From Stomorhina lunata (lineage: Eukaryota; Arthropoda; Insecta; Diptera; Rhiniidae), in contig OW121740.1 of NCBI GenBank assembly GCA_933228675.1, positions 37,795,792 through 37,859,791 on the forward strand: a stretch of 64,000 nt of DNA, written 5' to 3'. The position numbers were made by a program, and so were the translations under genes. Within the stretch, counting starts at the first letter, position 1. Every line of letters begins with the position of its first letter. Below, piece after piece: positions 23,948 to 37,637 of this stretch. The notes under the pieces were generated by a model, which was given only the letters and a program-made list of their open reading frames with translations, did no database searches and had not been told where the DNA came from.

Positions 23948-25770
23948 TATGTTTGGCCACCTGTTACTTAGGGGTCTTAGTTTGGTCTCTCCAGAATTTC
24001 TAGCCTCACTTTTTCAGTCATAAATATTTCATATCATCAGTTTAGTTCTTTTAAAATTTTGAACATCATCTATTTTTTTTCTTCACAAACCGAGAAAAAA
24101 ACGACAGCAAAAAAAAGATTGAAATTGAAACTAAAACCGTAAATTGAAATTGAAACTTTTGACTGAAGGATAAATGAATGGCATACAAATAAAAAGCGGA
24201 AAAAAATGATCGGGGCAACAAAAAGTTTTGACTATCTGTCTATTTGTTCGCTGTAGCATAAAACGATCATGAGATGCTGAAAAGATGATGACGACGATGA
24301 TCATGAAGCTGGTGGTAGTTGTGATGTTGGTGGTGTTTGGTTGGTTGGTGGGTTTGAAGCTTAAGCTGGTTGATGGCGATGATGATGATGAAGATCACAA
24401 CAAATGTTGTTGGAGTGTTGATGTATTTTATTTGTTGTTTCTGCTCTAAAGTTGTTGTATCTAAAGTGTCTGTTAGTTGTTGGCACCTTTTAAGTTTTTA
24501 GTCATTATTAATTTTTTCTGTTAGTCTTTCTTTTGTTTTTTCGTTACAACTTGTTGTATTAAGAGTTTTTGGTTTGTTTTTTTTAGGGATTTAGCTGAAT
24601 GTTTGCGTGAAATCATTTAAAAGGTTTAATAATAGCTTTCTGTAATTTTTACATACGGGCAGAGTGATGTCTTTTCCCTTAAGCTTTATTATCTTAACAC
24701 TTTAGTAAATTACAAAAAATTTATAAAAATAAAGAAAAGATTCATAAGAAAAAATATGTATCTAAAAGGGCTTAATTGCAAGCGTGACAAATTCTGTTGT
24801 AGTGTAAAAATACTTAGCGTAAAAAAAAAAAATTTTAAATGATAAATTATATGGGATTTATTTAATTTTTGTGTTCAACCAGATAAATCAATTGTCCGTT
24901 TTTCTAGTTTCGAAGTAGGAGAAATAGAGAAAGGACGACAGACGGACAGACAGAAAGACAAGCTAAAAGGTATCCATAACCGATTTCTTAGGCAGTCATA
25001 CATTTTAAACAATAATCAAGCTGGAAATGTCTGTAAACTAACAGATTTTTTTGAATTACAGCTTTTAAATAGTATTTATGGATTTCAGATTTAAACAAAG
25101 TTGTATAAATTGGAATAAAGAAAAAAAAGTTAAGAAAACAAAGATCCAAAAATCTTAAAATAGAAATTTTGAAATTGTGTTTTATCATTCCTTAAGGTAT
25201 TAGGTTTCGGACCTAGGTTCACTTCTAGGTTCAATTCTAGAGTTCTAGATTTCATTTTCGATGAAAGATACTGACTTCTTTTATCTTGAAGGCAATCCTC
25301 GTTTTATAAAAACTATTCCCCTAATTCATAATCGAAAAAAAAGACTATGACGAGCTTATAATTTAAATTTTCCATACAAAATTCGTACAATAAATTAATT
25401 AAGAGATTAAAGTTAAAAATATTTTATTCGGAATATAAGAATAACTGTGTCCTATAATAATATTATGTTTGTTCCTGAACATTAACGAAACAACTCAAAC
25501 ATACACAAACCTTAATCTATAACTGAAACCTATAAATCCAGAATTTAACTTACATAGAACTCAACCGAGAACTAATCCTAAACCGAACCAAGAACTAGGA
25601 TAAGTTGAACCTAATAGCGGATCTAGAACAGAAACCAGAACTGAACCTATGACTGAAACTAGAAATCAATTTAGAACCTAAAGCTAAAGCCGAACCTAAA
25701 CCTGAACACAAGCACAAAAGTAGAACTAATCATAAAACTGGATATTATTATTTTATATGTATATATTCCT
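23948..25770. other. Unique region with trinucleotide and short minisatellite tracts
   Basis: Holds an imperfect GAT/GGT trinucleotide stretch (about 24270-24410), a short GTCY-type tract with GACAGACGGACAGACAG near 24935, and two small blocks of the 12-bp minisatellite: minus orientation at about 25208-25250 (CTAGGTTCAATTCTAG) and plus orientation at about 25490-25735. The frame at 24988-25188 on the minus strand is not supported as a gene. Confidence 0.55.
25490..25735 (+). repeat. Small block of the 12-bp minisatellite
   Basis: Degenerate AACCTAGAACTG-like units, same type and orientation as 17.3-19.3 kb, ending immediately before the CAGA microsatellite. Confidence 0.65.
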
Positions 25771-26700
<930 letters not shown>

Positions 26701-26702
<2 letters not shown>

Positions 26703-26826
26703 TGACTCTCCTGGCGATTCTGATTCGATCGGTATCATTTTTATGGGTCTAAGACGAACAATGAAAAAAAAAACTGAATGACAAACTTATAATACCCTTT
26801 CACCTATTGGTGAAGGGTATAATAAA
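26701..26826 (+). mobile_element. mini-me / DINE-1-like element tail
   Basis: Directly after the microsatellite come CATGACTC, TTTTTATGGGTCTAAGACGA, GAATGACAAACTTATAATACC and a terminal hairpin (ATACCCTTTCACC, then GGTGAAGGGTAT, 26792-26820) followed by AATAAAA. As I recall them, dipteran mini-me/DINE-1 elements carry a GTCY microsatellite followed by this order of motifs, ending in a hairpin of the ACCC...GGGT type. The CAGA array is the GTCY repeat read on the other strand. The 5' part of the element was not identified. Confidence 0.5.
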
Positions 26827-27562
26827 ATTCAATTTCCTAAAAAAAATTAATTTAATTTATATCTTCAAAAAATTATAATTAATTTTGCGTGATTACTTAT
26901 TTACTTAATTGCCGCTTTATTGTTGTTTTTCGCATGAGATACAAATTGTTAAGGAATTTCAAGAATGTGAGAATTTAAATATTTATTTTAAGAAATAGAT
27001 ACACGACAAAATGCTTTAAAAATGTATTCACTCATTTTATTTGAAATATAAATAAAAACAAGAAACCATTTAAAAATGTTCTCTTAAATATGTAGTCATA
27101 AAACTTTGATAAAACTGTAAGATTTTTTTCTAGTCCCAAACGATAAAATAAATTGTTTCTTAACAATTTATTAAAATTTTGCACGATTAAGCGTCATTGC
27201 AATCTATTCAATGGCATTTACGTATTTAGTTGCAGCCATAAAAAATCTGTACAATTTAAACTCTTTTTCTTTAAGCATTTGACCAAAAATTATGCACATG
27301 ACAAAAAAGAAACATTTGAAATATTTAATTGCATTGAACAAACTTGCGAATGTTAAGATGTAAATTTGTGATTATTACACATAATAAAACAAAAGAAATG
27401 AACAAAATTATGAATTAAATAAAATACATTACAAAAGTCCAATGGGTGGGTGTTAGTCTGCCAGTATGTCTTACTGATACTGTTTGTATTTTTTTTGTGA
27501 GTGTAAGAAAAGTGTGTGTTTACGCCTGGCATAGGCATTGTGCGTGAGCGCGCTTCACATGC
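26827..27562. other. Unique AT-rich region before the 260-bp duplication
   Basis: No supportable gene. The last 100 bp are GC-richer, with GTGCGTGAGCGCGCTTCAC directly before the TATA-bearing duplication. Confidence 0.45.
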
Positions 27563-27822
27563 ATATAAATTCGCTCTTGAGAGTCTCACGTATTTGTAGT
27601 TATTCTCAAATTACGAAAAAACTACACAATTTAATCTTAGTCGAGCATTTGTAACATATGGTTGTGTTTTCTTAATTTAGTTAATCACTAGCATCCAACC
27701 AAGACGGTTGGTTGTTTGCTTGTTGAAAAATTACTGAAGGGGTCGGGAGAACGCTCGTTTGTTTACAAAATTTTTCTCACACACACAGACTCAAAATGTT
27801 TATGTATTTGTGCCTATCTCTG
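27563..27822 (+). repeat. 260-bp tandem duplication, copy 1
   Basis: Identical by eye to copy 2. Starts ATATAAATTCGCTCTTGAGA and ends GTGCCTATCTCTG. Contains TATAAA at 27564-27569, a GAGAG motif, TGTAGTT...AACTACA inverted motifs at about 27596-27627, and GGTTGGTTGTTTGCTTGTTG. A TATA box followed about 34 bp later by GTAGTTA could be a core promoter, but no downstream reading frame is seen. Confidence 0.9.
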
Positions 27823-28082
27823 ATATAAATTCGCTCTTGAGAGTCTCACGTATTTGTAGTTATTCTCAAATTACGAAAAAACTACACAATTTAATCTTAG
27901 TCGAGCATTTGTAACATATGGTTGTGTTTTCTTAATTTAGTTAATCACTAGCATCCAACCAAGACGGTTGGTTGTTTGCTTGTTGAAAAATTACTGAAGG
28001 GGTCGGGAGAACGCTCGTTTGTTTACAAAATTTTTCTCACACACACAGACTCAAAATGTTTATGTATTTGTGCCTATCTCTG
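27823..28082 (+). repeat. 260-bp tandem duplication, copy 2
   Basis: Follows copy 1 without spacer and without visible substitutions. Perfect identity in AT-rich DNA means a very recent duplication or an assembly artefact. Confidence 0.9.
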
Positions 28083-28661
28083 GTTTACGCTATAAAGTAG
28101 TTTAACACAATACAACTGTGTCAATAATGGAAAAAATTGAGTTACTATATACAAAATATTTCATTTCTTTAATAGGAAATTGAAAATAAATATTACAAAA
28201 CGTTTAAAGAATGAATGAATTGTAAAAATGTAAAGGTCATGTACGACATGTGGAAGATAAATAACAAAGTTCATTAACATTTTAACAGAAAAAGGTGAAG
28301 AATCAACGAATTGAAAATGCCTTTTAGTTTGCTTCTAGTTCTCTTTTCGGTCTGTTAAAGTTCCATTCCAGGGCCAAATCGCCGCTTGGATATCGAGCGA
28401 AAACTCAGACTTTTAAGCAAATATTGTGTAACATATCTTACGGATTTTCAAAAATTGGTATCTAAACGTATCCATTAGTTTGCTACAACATTTAGTTTAA
28501 ATTAAATTATTTTACTATCAGGGAACTTTTGACCAATAAGTTACAATGTAGTGAACCTTATATATTATTAATTACTGAGATTATCCTAAAAGTATGTTAC
28601 GCAAATATTTCTGAAATATTCTACATTGTGATCGATATCGAAAGCGCCAATTTGGCCGCTG
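28083..28661. other. Unique AT-rich region, no gene seen
   Basis: No gene or structural element was recognised. A single TTCTAGTTCTC at about 28333 resembles the following 11-bp unit and may be an isolated seed. Confidence 0.45.
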
Positions 28662-31600
28662 TCCTAGTTTTGTTCTAGCTCTGTTCTAGTTCTGTTTTAG
28701 TTCTGTTCTAGTTCTGTTCTAGTTCTGTTCTAGTTCTGTTCTAGTTCTGTTCTAGTTCTGTTCTAGTTCTGTTCTAGTTCTGTTCTAGTTCTGTTCTAGT
28801 TCTGTTCTAGTTCTGTTCTAGTTCTGTTCTAGTTCTGTTCTAGTTCTGTTCTAGTTCTGTTCTAGTTCTGTTCTAGTTCTGTTCTAGTTCTGTTCTAGTT
28901 CTGTTCTAGTTCTGTTCTAGTTCTGTTCTAGTTCTGTTCTAGTTCTGTTCTAGTTCTGTTCTAGTTCTGTTCTAGTTCTGTTCTAGTTCTGTTCTAGTTC
29001 TGTTCTAGTTCTGTTCTAGTTCTGTTCTAGTTCTGTTCTAGTTCTGTTCTAGTTCTGTTCTAGTTCTGTTCTAGTTCTGTTCTAGTTCTGTTCTAGTTCT
29101 GTTCTAGTTCTGTTCTAGTTCTGTTCTAGTTCTGTTCTAGTTCTGTTCTAGTTCTGTTCTAGTTCTGTTCTAGTTCTGTTCTAGTTCTGTTCTAGTTCTG
29201 TTCTAGTTCTGTTCTAGTTCTGTTCTAGTTCTGTTCTAGTTCTGTTCTAGTTCTGTTCTAGTTCTGTTCTAGTTCTGTTCTAGTTCTGTTCTAGTTCTGT
29301 TCTAGTTCTGTTCTAGTTCTGTTCTAGTTCTGTTCTAGTTCTGTTCTAGTTCTGTTCTAGTTCTGTTCTAGTTCTGTTCTAGTTCTGTTCTAGTTCTGTT
29401 CTAGTTCTGTTCTAGTTCTGTTCTAGTTCTGTTCTAGTTCTGTTCTAGTTCTGTTCTAGTTCTGTTCTAGTTCTGTTCTAGTTCTGTTCTAGTTCTGTTC
29501 TAGTTCTGTTCTAGTTCTGTTCTAGTTCTGTTCTAGTTCTGTTCTAGTTCTGTTCTAGTTCTGTTCTAGTTCTGTTCTAGTTCTGTTCTAGTTCTGTTCT
29601 AGTTCTGTTCTAGTTCTGTTCTAGTTCTGTTCTAGTTCTGTTCTAGTTCTGTTCTAGTTCTGTTCTAGTTCTGTTCTAGTTCTGTTCTAGTTCTGTTCTA
29701 GTTCTGTTCTAGTTCTGTTCTAGTTCTGTTCTAGTTCTGTTCTAGTTCTGTTCTAGTTCTGTTCTAGTTCTGTTCTAGTTCTGTTCTAGTTCTGTTCTAG
29801 TTCTGTTCTAGTTCTGTTCTAGTTCTGTTCTAGTTCTGTTCTAGTTCTGTTCTAGTTCTGTTCTAGTTCTGTTCTAGTTCTGTTCTAGTTCTGTTCTAGT
29901 TCTGTTCTAGTTCTGTTCTAGTTCTGTTCTAGTTCTGTTCTAGTTCTGTTCTAGTTCTGTTCTAGTTCTGTTCTAGTTCTGTTCTAGTTCTGTTCTAGTT
30001 CTGTTCTAGTTCTGTTCTAGTTCTGTTCTAGTTCTGTTCTAGTTCTGTTCTAGTTCTGTTCTAGTTCTGTTCTAGTTCTGTTCTAGTTCTGTTCTAGTTC
30101 TGTTCTAGTTCTGTTCTAGTTCTGTTCTAGTTCTGTTCTAGTTCTGTTCTAGTTCTGTTCTAGTTCTGTTCTAGTTCTGTTCTAGTTCTGTTCTAGTTCT
30201 GTTCTAGTTCTGTTCTAGTTCTGTTCTAGTTCTGTTCTAGTTCTGTTCTAGTTCTGTTCTAGTTCTGTTCTAGTTCTGTTCTAGTTCTGTTCTAGTTCTG
30301 TTCTAGTTCTGTTCTAGTTCTGTTCTAGTTCTGTTCTAGTTCTGTTCTAGTTCTGTTCTAGTTCTGTTCTAGTTCTGTTCTAGTTCTGTTCTAGTTCTGT
30401 TCTAGTTCTGTTCTAGTTCTGTTCTAGTTCTGTTCTAGTTCTGTTCTAGTTCTGTTCTAGTTCTGTTCTAGTTCTGTTCTAGTTCTGTTCTAGTTCTGTT
30501 CTAGTTCTGTTCTAGTTCTGTTCTAGTTCTGTTCTAGTTCTGTTCTAGTTCTGTTCTAGTTCTGTTCTAGTTCTGTTCTAGTTCTGTTCTAGTTCTGTTC
30601 TAGTTCTGTTCTAGTTCTGTTCTAGTTCTGTTCTAGTTCTGTTCTAGTTCTGTTCTAGTTCTGTTCTAGTTCTGTTCTAGTTCTGTTCTAGTTCTGTTCT
30701 AGTTCTGTTCTAGTTCTGTTCTAGTTCTGTTCTAGTTCTGTTCTAGTTCTGTTCTAGTTCTGTTCTAGTTCTGTTCTAGTTCTGTTCTAGTTCTGTTCTA
30801 GTTCTGTTCTAGTTCTGTTCTAGTTCTGTTCTAGTTCTGTTCTAGTTCTGTTCTAGTTCTGTTCTAGTTCTGTTCTAGTTCTGTTCTAGTTCTGTTCTAG
30901 TTCTGTTCTAGTTCTGTTCTAGTTCTGTTCTAGTTCTGTTCTAGTTCTGTTCTAGTTCTGTTCTAGTTCTGTTCTAGTTCTGTTCTAGTTCTGTTCTAGT
31001 TCTGTTCTAGTTCTGTTCTAGTTCTGTTCTAGTTCTGTTCTAGTTCTGTTCTAGTTCTGTTCTAGTTCTGTTCTAGTTCTGTTCTAGTTCTGTTCTAGTT
31101 CTGTTCTAGTTCTGTTCTAGTTCTGTTCTAGTTCTGTTCTAGTTCTGTTCTAGTTCTGTTCTAGTTCTGTTCTAGTTCTGTTCTAGTTCTGTTCTAGTTC
31201 TGTTCTAGTTCTGTTCTAGTTCTGTTCTAGTTCTGTTCTAGTTCTGTTCTAGTTCTGTTCTAGTTCTGTTCTAGTTCTGTTCTAGTTCTGTTCTAGTTCT
31301 GTTCTAGTTCTGTTCTAGTTCTGTTCTAGTTCTGTTCTAGTTCTGTTCTAGTTCTGTTCTAGTTCTGTTCTAGTTCTGTTCTAGTTCTGTTCTAGTTCTG
31401 TTCTAGTTCTGTTCTAGTTCTGTTCTAGTTCTGTTCTAGTTCTGTTCTAGTTCTGTTCTAGTTCTGTTCTAGTTCTGTTCTAGTTCTGTTCTAGTTCTGT
31501 TCTAGTTCTGTTCTAGTTCTGTTCTAGTTCTGTTCTAGTTCTGTTCTAGTTCTGTTCTAGTTCTGTTCTAGTTCTGTTCTAGTTCTGTTCTAGTTCTGTT

Positions 31601-31816
31601 CTAGTTCTGTTCTAGTTCTGTTCTAGTTCTGTTCTAGTTCTGTTCTAGTTCTGTTCTAGTTCTGTTCTAGTTCTGTTCTAGTTCTGTTCTAGTTCTGTTC
31701 TAGTTCTGTTCTAGTTCTGTTCTAGTTCTGTTCTAGTTCTGTTCTAGTTCTGTTCTAGTTCTGTTCTAGTTCTGTTCTAGTTCTGTTCTAGTTCTGTTCT
31801 AGTTCTGTTTTAGTTA
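28662..31816 (+). repeat. Uniform 11-bp minisatellite (TTCTAGTTCTG)n
   Basis: About 286 head-to-tail copies of TTCTAGTTCTG with no internal variant noticed. Only the first few units (TTTTGTTCTAG, CTCTGTTCTAG, TTCTGTTTTAG) and the last (TTCTGTTTTAG) differ. Aligned to the reverse complement of the degenerate 12-bp minisatellite (CTAGGTTCAGTT) it differs by one deletion and one substitution, so the two are probably relatives in opposite orientation. Every frame is closed by the regular TAG. Confidence 0.98.
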
Positions 31817-33165
31817 ATTAACATTTTACATAACTTGTGATGTTTCAAATTGACTTCCCTATTATAGTAGTGGATCCACAAGTAAACCCTTGTAAATCAT
31901 CCTCACAATAGCTTTAATGTCTCTACTGCACTTGATCTATAAAAATAGCAATGTGTTGAATACAAATCTTAAACAATTCCTCCATAAATAGAAATTTAAA
32001 TTGAAAGTGCAAGAAATAATCGTGGAAACCACACACTCTATTTTTTATTGATACAGTATGTTACAAAAATGAAGCACTGCTTACCTCACAAATACACACA
32101 CACACACACCCTCAGAAATCTACATGAACCAATTGAAAATAATGATTTGTTTACATTTTAGCCTTAAACAATAACAAAAATATAGGGCACAGTGGTACGA
32201 AAAAACCTGTTTTTGGACACAAGTTGAGTTCTAACGTTAATTTTGAAATTTGGACGTTTTACATAAGAACCCCAGAGGGTCTCTTTCAATCTTGTGAGAC
32301 AGGGTGGGATCATATAGTCAAAATTCATATGACGTCTGATGTATTAGAGAACTATTCATTACAAATTTTTAACTTGTATTCTAAAGAAATTATGGTTGAA
32401 GTGTAAATTCTTCTTAATACTCGTACTATGATCAGGAATTTCAATATTTTAATATGAAATTTTTTGTTCGTTCTCAACCGAAAAAATTTTCTCAAAAATT
32501 GTCTGGACCACTGTAAATTATAAAGAAAGGTTAAATATCAATCGTCAGTTGGAAGAAACGAAGAAAAGCGTTCCGAATTGCTACCTGACTTAATTTTTTT
32601 GTTGTTGTTCCTATTGTTGTTACCATTTGTTATGACTCAATTAAGTTGTTGTTATCGATGCGATAGGATTCGCCTTAAGTTGCCGATGTTGCTGCAGTTG
32701 TTGTTATTGAAAAAGTGTTAGAATAAACAACAAATTTTTAGTATGAAAATAAATCGATTACTTTTGTTTGGGTTCATAGTCCGAAATAAAAAGAATTAAT
32801 AATAAATGGAAAAAAAGTCTATAAATTTCATAGACACATAAACAAATTATCAAGTTTATGCAGAAGAAAGTTTATAAAAATTAAAACAAATTATTAAATA
32901 AAAGAGTGTGGGTTGTGTTTAAATGTTATTTGTTGTATATGGACTGAGAGAAAATAAGGAAAATTGCTATAAATTAAATAATATTTTTATGGTTGAAATA
33001 AAAACTAAGAATTTGTTACAAGATTTGTCACACATATTCAAATATCTCAGATTTATTTTCAATTACTTTTTTTATATAAATACAATTTAAAGTAATTTCA
33101 GATGGGTATTACTTCTTCATTTGAATAGCTATGTGGCCAAACCTATATCAAGATAATGCCCCCGG
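31817..33165. other. Unique region containing a possible small TIR element
   Basis: AT-rich, with a short CA dinucleotide tract at about 32092-32108 and TTGTTGTTGCTGC-like runs near 32600-32705. The 60-codon frame at 32224-32406 lies inside the possible TIR element and starts at a non-ATG codon. No gene could be supported. Confidence 0.45.
32188..32515. mobile_element. Possible MITE with CACAGTGGT ends
   Basis: CACAGTGGTACGA at 32188 faces TGGACCACTGTA ending at 32515, whose complement is TACAGTGGTCCA: eight of the first nine bases match. Beyond that the ends match poorly and no target duplication is visible, so this is tentative. Similar CACAGTGG motifs bracket array B4. Confidence 0.25.
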
Positions 33166-33176
33166 TCTCAGCTTTA

Positions 33177-36100
33177 AAATAAGAAAATTTTGAAAAATTA
33201 CCTATAAAAATAAATAATTTTTGAAAAATTCCCTATAAAAATAGAAAATTTTTAAAACATTTCCTATAAAAATTGGAAAATTTTCTTAAATTTTCTTATG
33301 AAAATAAGAAATTTTTGAAAAATGTTCTATAAAAATAGAAAATTTTTGAAAAATTTCCTATAAAAATAGGAAATTTTTGAAAAATTTCCTATACAAATAC
33401 GAAATTTTTGAAAAATTTCCTATACAAATGCGAAACTTTTGAAAAATTTCCTATAAAAATAGAAAATTTTTGAAAAATTTCCTATAAAAATAGAAAATTT
33501 TTGAAAAATTGCTTATAAAAATAGGAAATTTTTTAAAAATTTCCTATACAAATATACAAATTTTTGAAAAATTTCCTATAAAAATAGGAAATTTTTTAAA
33601 AATTTCCTATACAAATAGGAAATTTTTGAAAAATTTCCTATAAAAATTGGAAATTTTTGAAAATTTTCCTTTAAAAATAGGAAATTTATAAAAAATTTCC
33701 TATAAAAATAGGAAATTTTTGAAAAATTTCCTATACAAATAGGAAATTTCTGAAAAATTTCCTATAAAAATAGGAAATTTTTGAAAAATTTCCTATAAAA
33801 ATAGGAAATTTTTGAAAAAATTCCTATAAAAATAGGAAATTTTTGAAAAATTTCCTATAAAAATAGGAAATTTTTGAAAAATTTCCTATAAAAATAGGAA
33901 ATTTTTGAAAAAATTCCTATAAAAATAGGAAATTTTTGAAAAATTTCCTATAAAAATAGGAAATTTTTGAAAAATTTCCTATAAAAATAGGAAATTTTTG
34001 AAAAATTTCCTATAAAAATAGGAAATTTTTGAAAAATTTCCTATAAAAATAGGAAATTTTTGAAAAATTTCCTATAAAAATAGGAAATTTTTGAAAAATT
34101 TCCTATAAAAATAGGAAATTTTTGAAAAATTTCCTATAAAAATAGGAAATTTTTGAAAAATTTCCTATAAAAATAGGAAATTTTTGAAAAATTTCCTATA
34201 AAAATAGGAAATTTTTGAAAAATTTCCTATAAAAATAGGAAATTTTTGAAAAATTTCCTATAAAAATAGGAAATTTTTGAAAAATTTCCTATAAAAATAG
34301 GAAATTTTTGAAAAATTTCCTATAAAAATAGGAAATTTTTGAAAAATTTCCTATAAAAATAGGAAATTTTTGAAAAATTTCCTATAAAAATAGGAAATTT
34401 TTGAAAAATTTCCTATAAAAATAGGAAATTTTTGAAAAATTTCCTATAAAAATAGGAAATTTTTGAAAAATTTCCTATAAAAATAGGAAATTTTTGAAAA
34501 ATTTCCTATAAAAATAGGAAATTTTTGAAAAATTTCCTATAAAAATAGGAAATTTTTGAAAAATTTCCTATAAAAATAGGAAATTTTTGAAAAATTTCCT
34601 ATAAAAATAGGAAATTTTTGAAAAATTTCCTATAAAAATAGGAAATTTTTGAAAAATTTCCTATAAAAATAGGAAATTTTTGAAAAATTTCCTATAAAAA
34701 TAGGAAATTTTTGAAAAATTTCCTATAAAAATAGGAAATTTTTTAAAAAATTTCCTATAAAAATAGGAAATTTTTGAAAAATTTCCTATAAAAATAGGAA
34801 ATTTTTGAAAAATTTCCTATAAAAATAGGAAATTTTTGAAAAATTTCCTATAAAAATAGGAAATTTTTGAAAAATTTCCTATAAAAATAGGAAATTTTTG
34901 AAAAATTTCCTATAAAAATAGGAAATTTTTGAAAAATTTCCTATAAAAATAGGAAATTTTTGAAAAATTTCCTATAAAAATAGGAAATTTTTGAAAAATT
35001 TCCTATAAAAATAGGAAATTTTTGAAAAATTTCCTATAAAAATAGGAAATTTTTGAAAAATTTCCTATAAAAATAGGAAATTTTTGAAAAATTTCCTATA
35101 AAAATAGGAAATTTTTGAAAAATTTCCTATAAAAATAGGAAATTTTTGAAAAATTTCCTTTAAAAATAGGAAGTTTTTGAAAAATTTCCTATAAAATAGG
35201 AAATTTTTGAAAAATTTCCTATAAAAATAATAAATTTTTGAAAAATTTCCTATAAAAATAGAAAATTTTTGAAAAATTGCTTATAAAAATAGGAAATTTT
35301 TTAAAAATTTCCTATACAAATATACAAATTTTTGAAAAATTTCCTATAAAAATAGGAAATTTTTTAAAAATTTCCTATACAAATAGGAAATTTTTGAAAA
35401 ATTTCCTATAAAAATTGGAAATTTTTGAAAATTTTCCTTTAAAAATAGGAAATTTATAAAAAATTTCCTATAAAAATAGGAAATTTTTGAAAAATTTCCT
35501 ATACAAATAGGAAATTTCTGAAAAATTTCCTATAAAAATAGGAAATTTTTGAAAAATTTCCTATAAAAATAGGAAATTTTTGAAAAAATTCCTATAAAAA
35601 TAGGAAATTTTTGAAAAATTTCCTATAAAAATAGGAAATTTTTGAAAAATTTCCTATAAAAATAGGAAATTTTTGAAAAAATTCCTATAAAAATAGGAAA
35701 TTTTTGAAAAATTTCCTATAAAAATAGGAAATTTTTGAAAACTTTCCTATAAAAATAGGAAATTTTTGAAAAATTTCCTATAAAAATAGGAAATTTTTGA
35801 AAAATTTCCTATAAAAATAGGAAATTTTTGAAAAATTTCCTATAAAAATAGGAAATTTTTGAAAAATTTCCTATAAAAATAGGAAATTTTTGAAAAATTT
35901 CCTATAAAAATAGGAAATTTTTGAAAAATTTCCTATAAAAATAGGAAATTTTTGAAAAATTTCCTATAAAAATAGGAAATTTTTGAAAAATTTCCTATAA
36001 AAATAGGAAATTTTTGAAAAATTTCCTATAAAAATAGGAAATTTTTGAAAAATTTCCTATAAAAATAGGAAATTTTTGAAAAATTTCCTATAAAAATAGG

Positions 36101-37330
36101 AAATTTTTGAAAAATTTCCTATAAAAATAGGAAATTTTTGAAAAATTTCCTATAAAAATAGGAAATTTTTGAAAAATTTCCTATAAAAATAGGAAATTTT
36201 TGAAAAATTTCCTATAAAAATAGGAAATTTTTGAAAAATTTCCTATAAAAATAGGAAATTTTTGAAAAATTTCCTATAAAAATAGGAAATTTTTGAAAAA
36301 TTTCCTATAAAAATAGGAAATTTTTGAAAAATTTCCTATAAAAATAGGAAATTTTTGAAAAATTTCCTATAAAAATAGGAAATTTTTGAAAAATTTCCTA
36401 TAAAAATAGGAAATTTTTGAAAAATTTCCTATAAAAATAGGAAATTTTTGAAAAATTTCCTATAAAAATAGGAAATTTTTGAAAAATTTCCTATAAAAAT
36501 AGGAAATTTTTGAAAAATTTCCTATAAAAATAGGAAATTTTTGAAAAATTTCCTATAAAAATAGGAAATTTTTGAAAAATTTCCTATAAAAATCGGAAAT
36601 TTTTGAAAAATTTCCTATAAAAATAGGAGATTTTCGAAAAATTTCCTATAAAAATAGGAAATTTTTGAAAAATTTCCTATAAAAATAGGAAATTTTTGAA
36701 AAATTTCCTATAAAAATAGGAAATTTTTGAAAAATTTCCTATAAAAATAGGAAATTTTTGAAAAATTTCCTATAAAAATAGGAAATTTTTGAAAAATTTC
36801 CTATAAAAATAGGAAATTTTTAAAAACTTCCTATAAAAATAAGAAATTTTTGAAAAATTTCCTATAAAAATAGGAAATTTTTGAAATATTTCCTATAAAA
36901 ATAGGAAATTTTTGAAAAATTTCCTATAAAAATAGGAAATTTTTGAAAAATTTCCTATAAAAATAGGATATTTTCGAAAAATTTCCTCTAAAAAATAGGG
37001 AATTATTTAAAATTTCCTTAAAAAAAATGGAAATTATTAAAAAATATCGTTTTAAAAATAGGAAAGTTTTGAAAAATTTCCTTTTAAAAATAGGAAATTT
37101 TTAAAACATGTAAAGGAAATTTTTCAAAAATTTCCTACTTTTGAAAAGTTTCCTTTAACAATATGAAATTTTTGAAAAAATTCCTTTCAAAATAGGAAAT
37201 TTTTGAATTTTTTTTTTTTAAGAAAATTTTGAAAAATTAAATTAAGTTAGGAAATTTTTGAAAACTGTAATTTAAAATAGGAAATTTAAAAAAAATTTCC
37301 TATAAAAATAGAAAGTTTTGAAAAATTTTT
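33177..37330 (-). repeat. Satellite array B2, 31-bp unit, opposite orientation to B1
   Basis: About 134 units reading TTTCCTATAAAAATAGGAAA and TTTTTGAAAAA on the + strand, the reverse complement of B1 and B4. Units at the left edge (33177-33700) and right edge (36990-37330) are degenerate. A variant block containing GCTTATAAAA, CAAATATACAAA and a GGAAATTTATAAA unit at about 33470-33950 recurs at about 35238-35720, an offset of 1,768 bp (57 units plus one base), so the array includes a long higher-order duplication. Confidence 0.97.
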
Positions 37331-37637
37331 GCGATGTTAGTCATGGATTACAATAGCTTTAAATATACAATATCTATTTTAATTTCCTCTTTTAATTTTT
37401 ATCATTAACACTTAATATATTTAAAATTTCAAATGAAAATTTTCAGCTTCTAAATTTCGCCAAAACGCACATGCTATTAAGAATTTCGCACATCATTTGC
37501 CACAAATAAGCTTTTTCCCCCAAAAAATATTGATGTTTACTTAATGGAATTGATTAAGAAAAATAAACTTTAATTTTTAGAAATTTGCAATAATTTTGAG
37601 AGAATAAATCAGACTCGTGCCAACAGCAGCGATTATT
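37331..37637. other. Short spacer and presumed 5' UTR of the multi-exon gene
   Basis: AT-rich sequence between array B2 and the first coding exon. CTTTAATTTTTAG ending at 37580 could be a splice acceptor for a 5' UTR exon. An in-frame TAA at 37605-37607 precedes the proposed ATG, closing the frame upstream. Confidence 0.4.
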
